Made by a program: the position numbers and the translations under genes. DNA of 64,000 nucleotides, from contig JADKBR010000001.1 of NCBI GenBank assembly GCA_016714975.1, positions 186,001 to 250,000 on the forward strand, given 5' to 3'. This document shows positions 48,597-57,030 of this stretch, one piece after another; the stretch's first letter is position 1, and each line of letters begins with the position of its first letter. This DNA is from Candidatus Dechloromonas phosphorivorans (GTDB lineage: Bacteria > Pseudomonadota > Gammaproteobacteria > Burkholderiales > Rhodocyclaceae). The notes beneath the pieces are model-generated. The model saw only the letters and a program-made list of their open reading frames with translations, was not told the DNA's origin and made no database searches.

Positions 48597-50045
48597 TCAG
48601 CTGCCGAACAGCCGGCCGACGCGGTCGACGCTGCCCGCCACAAGATCGAGCAAGGGCGCCGGCCAGACGCCGAGAGCGACAATGCCCAGCCCGAGAATCG
48701 CTGCGGCAACCGTCTCGGTCGGCGTCATGTCCACGATTTCCTGCGCTGGCAGCCCCCTCATGCACAGGCGACCGATCACGCGCAGGCCGTAGGCGGCACC
48801 GACCAGCATGCCGACACAGACGATCAGCACCCAGCCGCCCCAGCGCGCGAAGCCGCCGACCAGCGCATGCAGTTCGGCGATGAAGCCGGCGCTGCCGGGC
48901 AGGCCGATCGCGGCGAGCAGCGCGAACGCGGTGAAGAAGGCGAAGCGCGGCGCGCGCCCGAGCAGGCAGCCGTAATCGGCGAGATCGCGGCTGTGCGTGC
49001 GCTGGTAGAGCAGGCCGACGATCAGGAACAGGGTGGCCGCGGTCAGGCCGTGCGCCACCATCTGCATGACCGCGCCGGTCAGCCCGGTGACATTGAGCGT
49101 GGCGATGCCGAGCAGGACAACGCCCATGTGCGAGATCGACGAGTAGGCGACCATCGCCTTGAGATCCTGCTGCCGCCAGGCGAGGACGCCGCCGTAGAGC
49201 AGGCTGATCAACGCCAGCGCCGCCAGCCAGTCCTGCGTCGCCAGCAGCGCGGCGGGCAGCGTTTCGGCGGCACGGATCAGGCCGTAGGCGCCCATCTTGA
49301 GCAGGACGCCGGAAAGCAGGATCGACACCGGGCTCGGCGCTTCGACATGCGCCAGCGGCAACCAGCCATGCAGCGGAAAGACCGGCATCTTGACGCCGAA
49401 GCCGATGAACAGTCCGGCGAAGATCAGCACTTGCGTCGACGGCGGCAGGTCGCGCGCGCCCTCGGCCATGTCGCCCATGGCGAAGCTGTGGCCGGGCGCC
49501 GCGTCGTAGAGGAAGAGCAGCGCCACCAGCATGAACACCGAGCCACCGAGCGTATAAAGAAAGAAATTGAGCGCCGCCCGCTGCCGGTTGGGGCCGCCGA
49601 GGCGGTCGATGAGGAAGAACAGCGGGATCAGCGTGGCTTCCCAGAAGACGTAGAACAGCGACCAGTCGCGCGCGGTGAACACCCCGAACATCGCCGATTC
49701 GAGCAGCAGCACCAGCGTGAAGTATAGGCGCGCCGCCTCTACCATGCGCCGCGAGACGAGCACGGCGATCAGGGTCAGCAAGGCTGACAGCAAGACCATG
49801 GCCAGCGCAATGCCGTCGATGCCCAGCGCGAAATAGGAACCGAGCCGGATATTCCACGGCCGGCTGTCATGGAACTGGATCGCCGGCCCCGCCGGATCGA
49901 AGCCGGCTGCCAGCCACAAGGCGTAGCCGAGGGTCGCCAGCGCGAACAGCATCGCCACCCGCCACAACCAGAGGGGACGGCGTGCCGGCAACACGGCGAT
50001 CAGGGCCGCCCCCAGCACCGGCATGAACACCAGCACCTTCAGCAC
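48597..50045 (-). CDS. NuoM-like ion-translocating subunit (first gene of DAB-type operon)
   Basis: A 482-residue PF00361 protein very close to true NuoM: Glu in FYVFWEATLIPLFFLIDRLG, Lys in GFGVKMPVFPLHGWLPLAHV with EAPSPVSILLSGVLLKMGAY, and SSISHMGVVLLGIATL. It starts with ATG at 50045. It is the first gene of the five-gene unit. The sequence before it is lost into the homopolymer tract, so promoter and any regulator (often a LysR gene in DAB loci) cannot be judged. Confidence 0.88.
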   Translation of the reverse strand: MLKVLVFMPVLGAALIAVLPARRPLWLWRVAMLFALATLGYALWLAAGFDPAGPAIQFHDSRPWNIRLGSYFALGIDGIALAMVLLSALLTLIAVLVSRRMVEAARLYFTLVLLLESAMFGVFTARDWSLFYVFWEATLIPLFFLIDRLGGPNRQRAALNFFLYTLGGSVFMLVALLFLYDAAPGHSFAMGDMAEGARDLPPSTQVLIFAGLFIGFGVKMPVFPLHGWLPLAHVEAPSPVSILLSGVLLKMGAYGLIRAAETLPAALLATQDWLAALALISLLYGGVLAWRQQDLKAMVAYSSISHMGVVLLGIATLNVTGLTGAVMQMVAHGLTAATLFLIVGLLYQRTHSRDLADYGCLLGRAPRFAFFTAFALLAAIGLPGSAGFIAELHALVGGFARWGGWVLIVCVGMLVGAAYGLRVIGRLCMRGLPAQEIVDMTPTETVAAAILGLGIVALGVWPAPLLDLVAGSVDRVGRLFGS

Positions 50046-50249
50046 ACCCCGGCCCCTCCTGCGGTCTGTGCGACCGTCGCGATTTTCATCGTGCGATTAT
50101 GCCAGCGCCTGCGACCAAACCGACAGAATGGCGAACCACATGGTGAACACATTGCGGCATGATCGGGCCAGGTCTGATCAGATTCTCGGCATGACCCTTA
50201 CGGCCCGTCGGCTTGCACCTCGAACCTGACCGTTCCCGCCTACCCCACC

Positions 50250-50884
<635 letters not shown>

Positions 50885-51051
50885 TCGCTCGCCAAGAAAC
50901 GCCGGCAACCGGCAAACGCAGCGGGAAATGCTCGACCTTCGACATGGCGACCACTGGATCGGCGCGACCCATCGGGGCGCTCCAGCTGCTGCGGTCGTCT
51001 GCAACCTCCTCTCAAGTGGCGCCGAGTTTCCGGGGGTACCGGCGTGTCGCA

Positions 51052-51693
51052 TCAGAGAACTGCGCTTGTCTTCGCAAGCAGCAATTGCGCCGCGTAGTAG
51101 AGCGGCAAGCCCCAGGCGCGGTTGATGAACTGGTGCCTGACGAAGCGGTCGCGGGCCACGGAAATGTCCGACGCCATGAAGGCGAGCGCCCCGACCGCCA
51201 CCGCCCACGGTCCGCCGGCCGCCGTGACCCCGCACGCGAGCGCCGACATGACGCCGATGACCAGCATGTAGGTCCGCACCGGACCGACCATGTCCGGCGG
51301 CAGCGACTTTCCCAGCCAGCGCAGCACGGTCAGGATGACGACGCCGACGATGACGGCGCCGGCCGCCAGCCCGTAGGGGTCCAGCGGCCGGGTCAGGAAC
51401 GCCGCACTGTAGGCGACATGCCCGAGCAGGAAGGCGAAGACGCCCGCCTTGAACACGCGCGGCCGGTCACGCGGGATGAGCAGGACATCGCCCAGCCAGC
51501 ACAGCAACAGCGCCACCAGCACCCATCCGCCATAGCCCGAGCCAGGCGCACCCGAAGCAAGTCCGAGCCAGATGAAGGCAGCGGACGCGACCGGCTTGGC
51601 CAGCCACAGGCCGCGGCGCGATTCGCGGTATTCGGCGACCAGCAATCCGGCAACCGCCACAGCACAAAGCACGATCGGACCAAGCGCGTTCAT
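51052..51693 (-). CDS. Lysoplasmalogenase (YhhN/TMEM86 family)
   Basis: A 213-residue membrane protein with about eight helices. The family pattern is visible: LWLAKPVASAAFIWLG, VALLLCWLGDVLLI (Asp in the membrane), FLLGHVAYSAAFLTR, GALAFMASDISVARDRFV (second Asp) and RAWGLPLYYAAQLLLA at the end. Family members hydrolyse the vinyl-ether bond of lysoplasmalogens. In bacteria without plasmalogens the substrate is unclear. It diverges from sulP across 214 bases. Confidence 0.88.
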   Translation of the reverse strand: MNALGPIVLCAVAVAGLLVAEYRESRRGLWLAKPVASAAFIWLGLASGAPGSGYGGWVLVALLLCWLGDVLLIPRDRPRVFKAGVFAFLLGHVAYSAAFLTRPLDPYGLAAGAVIVGVVILTVLRWLGKSLPPDMVGPVRTYMLVIGVMSALACGVTAAGGPWAVAVGALAFMASDISVARDRFVRHQFINRAWGLPLYYAAQLLLAKTSAVL

Positions 51694-51907
51694 TCAGCCA
51701 CCTCGCTCGTCAAGCAGACACGGTCACCGGGGCACCAGCGTTTTCTTCGTCCACCATGCACTACTGGTCGCCATCGGTTCCGGACGACGCCACTATAGCT
51801 CACCGGCGGCGACCGGCGGGACTGCCGCGACCTGCAATCGTCCCGCCAGCGCGCGGCGAATCGAAGGTATATTCCAAATCTGCAACTTTTCATCGGGAGC
51901 CTGACCC

Positions 51908-53647
51908 ATGAACATGGCCTCATTTCTGAAGAACCTGCCGTCCGCTTTGCCCCTGCTGGCCACGCTGCGCGACTACCGCCTGGCGTGGCTGAGCAAGGAT
52001 GCGATCGCCGGGCTATCCGCGTGCATCGTCTCGATTCCGTCGGTCATCGCCTATGCCGAACTGGTGCACCTGCCGGCGATTACCGGTCTTTACGCGGCAT
52101 TGGCGGCGGCCATCGGCTACGCCCTGTTCTCCAGTTCGCGGCACGTCATCGCCGGGCCGGATGCCGCGATCGGGCTGCTGGCCGGTTCGGCGATCCTGCC
52201 ACTTTCCGGCGGCGATCCGGCGCGCATCGTCATGTTGGCGGCCGTCCTCAGCCTGCTCTCGGGCGCCGTGCTGATTCTCGCGGCGCGCCTGAAACTCGGG
52301 GTCATCGCCGACCTGCTGTCGCGCCCGGTGCTGATCGGCTACCTCAACGGCGCTTCGTTGGTCCTCATCGCAACGCAGTTGGGCAAGATGTTCGGTATCA
52401 AGACCGAGGGCGAGGAGTTCTTCGAAATCGTGCTCACCGTAATCGAGCAGTTGCCCGAGACGCACCTGGCGACTTTCGCCTTCGGCGTCGTCCTGGTTGG
52501 CGTCCTGGTCGCCCTGGCCCGCTGGCTGCCGCGCGTGCCCGGCGCGCTGGCCCTGTGCACGGTGGCGATCGCCATTAGCTTCGCGCTCGATCTCGGCAGC
52601 CACGGCGTCGCGCTGGTCGGCGAGGTGCCTTCCGGCTTACCGCGCCTGAGCATCCCGAGATTGCGCTGGGCGGATATCGCGGCGCTGGCACCGGCAGCCG
52701 TCGCGATTGCCTTCCTCGCCTTCTCCGACGGCATTCTGCTGGCGCAGACCTTTGCCGAGAAGAACGGCTACGAAGTCCGCCCCAATCGCGAACTGGTCGC
52801 GCTCGGCTCGGCCAACATCCTCGCCGGGCTCTGGCAGGGCTTTCCGGTCTCCGCCAGCCAGTCGCGGACATCGATCGTCGATTCGGCGGGCGGCAAGACA
52901 CAGGTGGCGCAACTGGTGCTGGCAGCCGGCCTGCTCGTCTTCCTGTTCTTCCTGACCGGGCTGATCGCCCTGCTGCCCAAGGTGGCGCTGGGCGCGATCC
53001 TGATCGTTACCGCCATCGGCATGCTCGAGGTAGCGTCGCTTTCGGCCCTGTACAAGGTCGACCGCATCGAGTTCGCGATCGGCATGGGCGTCACTCTGGC
53101 GATCCTGATTGCCGGGGTGGTGCCGGGGATCATTCTCGGCCTGCTGCTGTCGCTGATCGCGGTTCTCGTCGAAATCTCGCGCCCCGACGACGCCGTGCTG
53201 CGCCGGCTCAAGAGCGACGGCAGGTTTCACCATTGCTCCGAGGACGACGATGCGGAAACCGTGCCCGGGCTCCTCATCTATCGCCTCTACGCGCCGCTGA
53301 TCTTCGCCAATGCGCGGCACGTCATGACGCGTATCCGGACGCTGGTCGCCGCGGCCGATCCGCCGGTCAAGTGGCTGGTGATCGACGCCCAGGCGATTCA
53401 CGACATGGATGTCACGGCAGCCCAGCGCTTCGCCGAACTGCATCAGGAATTGGCCGACAACGGGGTCGACGTCAAGATTGCCGATGCGCCGCGGCCCTTC
53501 CTCGACGAACTGGCCCGCGTCGGACTCTCCGAGGAAATCGGCCGCCAGGACTTCTTCGTTTCGGTCAAGAAGGCCGCCGAGGCCTTCGAGCAGCAGTTCG
53601 GCGCCGCCGCTCGGCAATCCGTCCCGGACCCAACCCAGGCGCCGTGA
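51908..53647 (+). CDS. SulP-family anion transporter with STAS domain
   Basis: A 579-residue transporter. About 12-14 helices (residues 25-430) include PSVIAYAELVHLPAITGLYA and SSSRHVIAGPDAAIGLLAGS, the SulP motifs around the anion site, and GLWQGFPVSASQSRTSIVDS. A cytoplasmic STAS domain follows (about 450-560, LVIDAQAIHDMDVTAAQRFA). SulP proteins carry sulfate, bicarbonate (BicA) or dicarboxylates. The anion cannot be told from motifs. Being 2 kb from a DAB-type operon makes bicarbonate worth testing, but that is only context. A terminator follows 21 bases after the stop. Confidence 0.9.
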   Translation: MNMASFLKNLPSALPLLATLRDYRLAWLSKDAIAGLSACIVSIPSVIAYAELVHLPAITGLYAALAAAIGYALFSSSRHVIAGPDAAIGLLAGSAILPLSGGDPARIVMLAAVLSLLSGAVLILAARLKLGVIADLLSRPVLIGYLNGASLVLIATQLGKMFGIKTEGEEFFEIVLTVIEQLPETHLATFAFGVVLVGVLVALARWLPRVPGALALCTVAIAISFALDLGSHGVALVGEVPSGLPRLSIPRLRWADIAALAPAAVAIAFLAFSDGILLAQTFAEKNGYEVRPNRELVALGSANILAGLWQGFPVSASQSRTSIVDSAGGKTQVAQLVLAAGLLVFLFFLTGLIALLPKVALGAILIVTAIGMLEVASLSALYKVDRIEFAIGMGVTLAILIAGVVPGIILGLLLSLIAVLVEISRPDDAVLRRLKSDGRFHHCSEDDDAETVPGLLIYRLYAPLIFANARHVMTRIRTLVAAADPPVKWLVIDAQAIHDMDVTAAQRFAELHQELADNGVDVKIADAPRPFLDELARVGLSEEIGRQDFFVSVKKAAEAFEQQFGAAARQSVPDPTQAP

Positions 53648-53668
53648 ATTGCAGGTGAGTGGGGCAGG

Positions 53669-53694
53669 AAAAGGGGCTCCTGCGAGCCCCTTTT
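53669..53694. terminator. Bidirectional intrinsic terminator
   Basis: AAAAGGGGCTC (53669-53679) pairs fully with GAGCCCCTTTT (53684-53694) around CTGC. With A's before and T's after, it can stop transcription from both the SulP gene (plus) and the caspase-like gene (minus). It isolates the transporter from the putative conflict island. Confidence 0.9.
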
Positions 53695-53716
53695 CGGTCA
53701 GCACCCGCGCGTCAAA

Positions 53717-54583
53717 TCAATAGACGATCGCTTGAGTACGGTTCGTTGCATTGCCTTCGAGTTGCGGGGTTTGCGAAAAACCCGATTTCATCAAGGCGCG
53801 CATCTTGGCGATCACGTCCTTGCGCGACAGCTTGTTCTTCGTGTCACGCATCACCTTGACGAAATAGTAGGTAAACGCGCCGTTGTAGCGTCCGTTGAAA
53901 AAGGCGTCGGCACTCGTCTGGTTGGCCTTGCAGCCGGTCCACAGGAGCTGGTTGGCGCCAGCGACAGGGCCCTTGCTGGCCTTCTTGTCACCCTTCTTCG
54001 TTGCCGTCAGCGGGTGCTTGAGCGTGAATCCCCGCATCCTTGCCGTCTTCTTGCCGAACTCCTGGTCGGGTGGCGCCATGTAACGCGCCCGCGGTGCGTG
54101 CAGTCCGAATTCGGCGCCGCGCAGGCCAGTGCCGCTGTGACAGGTGTCGAGGTAGACCTCAAGCAGCACGCCGGGCGGCAACTGGACAAAGAGATCATGC
54201 AACTCGTCGTCGCTGATGATGTGGGCCGGATCCCAAGCGCCGGCTTTTTCGGCAATGTCGTACGGCACGAAGGCTTCATCCTTGCCGTCGGGTTCGTCGC
54301 CGCTGGTGTCGTTCATCTGGGTGCCGTGCGACGAAAGACTGAACACCAGATAGTTGAGTTTGCCTGCCTTCGCATCGGCAACCATGGCGTTGAGATGAGA
54401 CATGATATTGGCCTTGGTCGCCTGCGTGTCAGCGACAACTGTCATCTCCGACGCCGTGAAGCCGAGCAGATCCTTGTACAGGGCGGCCATGTCCTTGGCG
54501 TCATTGACGCAGCCATTGAGAGTGAACTGTGAATAGTTCGCGAACTTGTTGATACCCACGAAGAGTGCTTTCTTGCCAGCCAT
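53717..54583 (-). CDS. Caspase-like cysteine peptidase (peptidase C14, metacaspase type)
   Basis: A 288-residue protein that is nearly all one p20-type caspase domain. The first strand and loop are KKALFVGINKFANYSQFTLN and GCVNDAKDMAALYKDLLGF. The catalytic His lies in YLVFSLSSHGTQM and the Cys in LEVYLDTCHSGTGLRG. Substrate pocket acids are in SGDEPDGKDEAFVPYD. There is no signal peptide and no fused sensor. An excellent AGGAG lies before the ATG at 54583. Bacterial orthocaspases cleave after basic residues and can act in cell death or as conflict effectors, such as Craspase in type III-E CRISPR systems. Patatin, TIR and SLOG-type genes lie within 7 kb on the same strand. Confidence 0.9.
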   Translation of the reverse strand: MAGKKALFVGINKFANYSQFTLNGCVNDAKDMAALYKDLLGFTASEMTVVADTQATKANIMSHLNAMVADAKAGKLNYLVFSLSSHGTQMNDTSGDEPDGKDEAFVPYDIAEKAGAWDPAHIISDDELHDLFVQLPPGVLLEVYLDTCHSGTGLRGAEFGLHAPRARYMAPPDQEFGKKTARMRGFTLKHPLTATKKGDKKASKGPVAGANQLLWTGCKANQTSADAFFNGRYNGAFTYYFVKVMRDTKNKLSRKDVIAKMRALMKSGFSQTPQLEGNATNRTQAIVY

Positions 54584-54895
54584 GAACTTTCTCCTTCCGA
54601 TGCCGCGGCCAGGGGAATCTGCGTTGCTGCCTCGCGATGCTGCGGCGGACATCGCGATGGCATTTTGCGGCATGACGCGGCCGCCCGCAACGCGCATCTG
54701 CATCGCGGAGCAAGGCGGCAATTCATCGGCGTCGCCGAAGGGGCCGCAGCCGATGAGATCGATGACAATTGCCGCGCACTCCCCGGTTGGCCAGCTTCTT
54801 GTGGTTCAATGGTTTCGCCGCACCGAGACGTCGGCCAGTCAGCCGCGCCCGGCGCGCAAGAACCGCGCGCCTTCCCCATTTGCGTTGAGGAATCG
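54584..54895. other. Divergent promoter region between the caspase and DUF1415 genes
   Basis: 312 bases between divergent genes. No gene or strong inverted repeat was found. Short frames are shadows without recognisable peptides. Promoters for both neighbours should lie here. Confidence 0.5.
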
Positions 54896-55492
54896 ATGAC
54901 CGCCCTGCCCGAAGTACTGATCCCTCCCCGCGACCCGGCTGCAGCCATCAAGGTTGTCGCCGCAACGCAGGTCTGGCTCGAACGCGCGGTCATCGGCCTC
55001 AACCTGTGCCCGTTTGCCAAGGCAGTGCACGTCAAGCGGCAGATTCGCCATGCCGTGACCGGAGCGCGGACGCACGACGAACTGCTCGCCGAACTCGAAC
55101 ATGAATTGCTGATGCTTGCCGAGGCCAACCCCGAGGTACTCGAAACGACACTGTTGATCCACCCGGAAGTCATGGGCGAATTTCTCGACTTCCATTTCTT
55201 CCTGGCCGAAGCCGATGCCGCGATCCGCCGCCTCGAACTCGCCGGCGTCATCCAGATCGCCAGCCTGCATCCGCGCTATGAATTCGCTGGCAGCGACGCC
55301 GACGATATCGACAACTACTCCAACCGCTCGCCGTATCCCACCCTGCACCTGCTGCGCGAAGCAAGCATCGACCGCGCCGTTGCGGCCTTTCCCGACGCCG
55401 CCGACATCTTCGAGCGCAACATCGAAACCCTGCGCAAGCTCGGCCACGAAGGCTGGCGCCGGCTGTGGCTGGACGACGCGCCCAAGGGCTGA
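54896..55492 (+). CDS. DUF1415 family protein
   Basis: A 198-residue cytoplasmic protein of the DUF1415 family, widespread in beta- and gammaproteobacteria with no known function. Recognisable pieces are TQVWLERAVIGLNLCPFAKA (conserved Cys), VLETTLLIHPEVMGEFLDFH, GVIQIASLHPRYEFAG and NYSNRSPYPTLHLLRE. GAGG precedes the ATG at 54896. It lies on the opposite strand between the caspase and patatin genes and is a general housekeeping-like gene, so its presence there may be accidental. Confidence 0.88.
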   Translation: MTALPEVLIPPRDPAAAIKVVAATQVWLERAVIGLNLCPFAKAVHVKRQIRHAVTGARTHDELLAELEHELLMLAEANPEVLETTLLIHPEVMGEFLDFHFFLAEADAAIRRLELAGVIQIASLHPRYEFAGSDADDIDNYSNRSPYPTLHLLREASIDRAVAAFPDAADIFERNIETLRKLGHEGWRRLWLDDAPKG

Positions 55493-55737
55493 CGGCCAGC
55501 CACAGCGATTGAAAATCGGTCTTTTTTGGGCGTCGACCGCAACCGGCGGCGACTCACCTTGCCCGAGGGCGGCCAAGTATTTCCTGTGGAAGCACTGAAA
55601 TAATCATCCGCCAGGAGCCACCATGGGATGCAGCCCCCGCGGTGCATGACTTGCCCCACGGCGCCACCCCGGCGAAAGCCGGTGCCCCGGTCGTCATCGA
55701 GCATGCGGGTTTCATCGCGCCGCGCAGGTGCGCGCCG

Positions 55738-56898
55738 TCAGCAAAAACCGCGCAGGTGTTCGATGGCCACATGCTGCTGGGCGAAGGCCTTGCCGACTCG
55801 CTGGATGTCGGGCATGTTCTTGACCGAATCCATCTCCTGCATGGCTTGCGCGTCGATGTCCGGCAGGCCCAACGCGGCCAGGCCTTCGGCCGTGACATCC
55901 GGGTCGTAGCGCAGGTAGGCAAACAGCTTGGGCGTCGTCGAGTTGGGCGGCTGGCCGGGCGTGCTGAGCATGCTGCCGAACTCGCGGTCGATCGTGCCGC
56001 CGAAACGGCACTCGCCGAGCAGGCGGCAGGCCATGTCCCAGCCCGCGGCGGCGGCGTTCATCAGCGCGCCGGGCAGCGTGCTGGCATTGTAGAGGAGGTG
56101 CATGTTGGCCGCCTTCAGGTCGAGCTGCGCCTTGGCCGCGCCGCCGGTGCCCACTGACACGACCAGCAGCCTGTCGACGCCGGTGGACCAGTTCACCGCA
56201 TAGGGTGCTGCGGTGGCCATCTGGAAGGCGAGGAAGGCGGGGTTGTTGTAGGTCGTCACGCCGCCGTCGACGAAGACGAAGGTGTAGGCATCGGGCGTGC
56301 CTTCGGCAAGGGTCACCACCTCGGGCGGGAAGAAGGTCGGCGCCGCCGTGCTGGCGCGCACCAGTTGCCACAACGGCAGACGCAGGTTGTTGTCCTTGCG
56401 CGCGACCTGGTTGTACTTGGCGAAGGGGTTGTTGCTGATCGGCCACGGCGAGTCGGTGCTGGCATTGCGCATCACCATCATCAGCAGGGTGCGCAGGCCG
56501 GGGCTGCCCAACGTGGGGTCGCCACCCAGTGCCTTGCCGAGTTCGCTCTGCAGCATCCTGGCGAGCGGCTCGTCGTTGTACTTGTAGTTCAGACGCTTGA
56601 GGATGGAGGCTTTGTCGAACATCTGTTCGCCGCTGTCTTCATAGAACTTGCGGATGCGCGCCATCGACATGCCCGCCGCGATGCAGGCCGCGATGATGGC
56701 GCCGGTGCTGGTGCCGCAAACGAAGTCGAAGTAGTCGGCGAGCACGAAGTCGGGGCCCCGGCCGAGCCTGGCGCGCAAGTCTTCTTCGAGCTTGGCCAGC
56801 ACCTCCACGCTCATCAGGCCGAGGATGCCGCCGCCGTCACAGGCGAGAATTTTCTTGGGGCCGGGGGCTTGCATGCGTTGGATCAGGGCGTCGTTCAT
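55738..56898 (-). CDS. Patatin-like phospholipase
   Basis: A 386-residue patatin-domain protein. The oxyanion loop is LACDGGGILGLMSVEV, the nucleophile elbow is FVCGTSTGAI (Ser), and the dyad Asp lies in VFVDGGVTTYNNPAFLAF. There is no signal peptide, so it works in the cytoplasm on membrane lipids. Patatins serve as death effectors in CBASS (CapV, CapE) and related immune systems. The C-terminal 100 residues after the catalytic domain (LFAYLRYDPDVTAEGLAALG) are typical of this bacterial group. No CD-NTase gene is seen. GGAGA lies before the ATG. The upstream genes on the strand encode SLOG/TIR-type proteins. Confidence 0.9.
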   Translation of the reverse strand: MNDALIQRMQAPGPKKILACDGGGILGLMSVEVLAKLEEDLRARLGRGPDFVLADYFDFVCGTSTGAIIAACIAAGMSMARIRKFYEDSGEQMFDKASILKRLNYKYNDEPLARMLQSELGKALGGDPTLGSPGLRTLLMMVMRNASTDSPWPISNNPFAKYNQVARKDNNLRLPLWQLVRASTAAPTFFPPEVVTLAEGTPDAYTFVFVDGGVTTYNNPAFLAFQMATAAPYAVNWSTGVDRLLVVSVGTGGAAKAQLDLKAANMHLLYNASTLPGALMNAAAAGWDMACRLLGECRFGGTIDREFGSMLSTPGQPPNSTTPKLFAYLRYDPDVTAEGLAALGLPDIDAQAMQEMDSVKNMPDIQRVGKAFAQQHVAIEHLRGFC

Positions 56899-57030
56899 TG
56901 CAGAGTCTCCTTCTTCGGTTGTGTAATTCCATTTCCAGACCCATTGTGACGCGAAGACGAGCCGCTGACAGTGGCACGGCAAGGCGAAGTCGACAAAGTC
57001 ACGGTTGGTCCGGGAATGGCATGTGCTGAA

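Noticed and set aside
55665..55684. CCGGC-GAAA-GCCGG hairpin, resembling a REP element
   Set aside because: Only one copy with a five-base-pair stem was noticed in the window, so a repeat family cannot be claimed.
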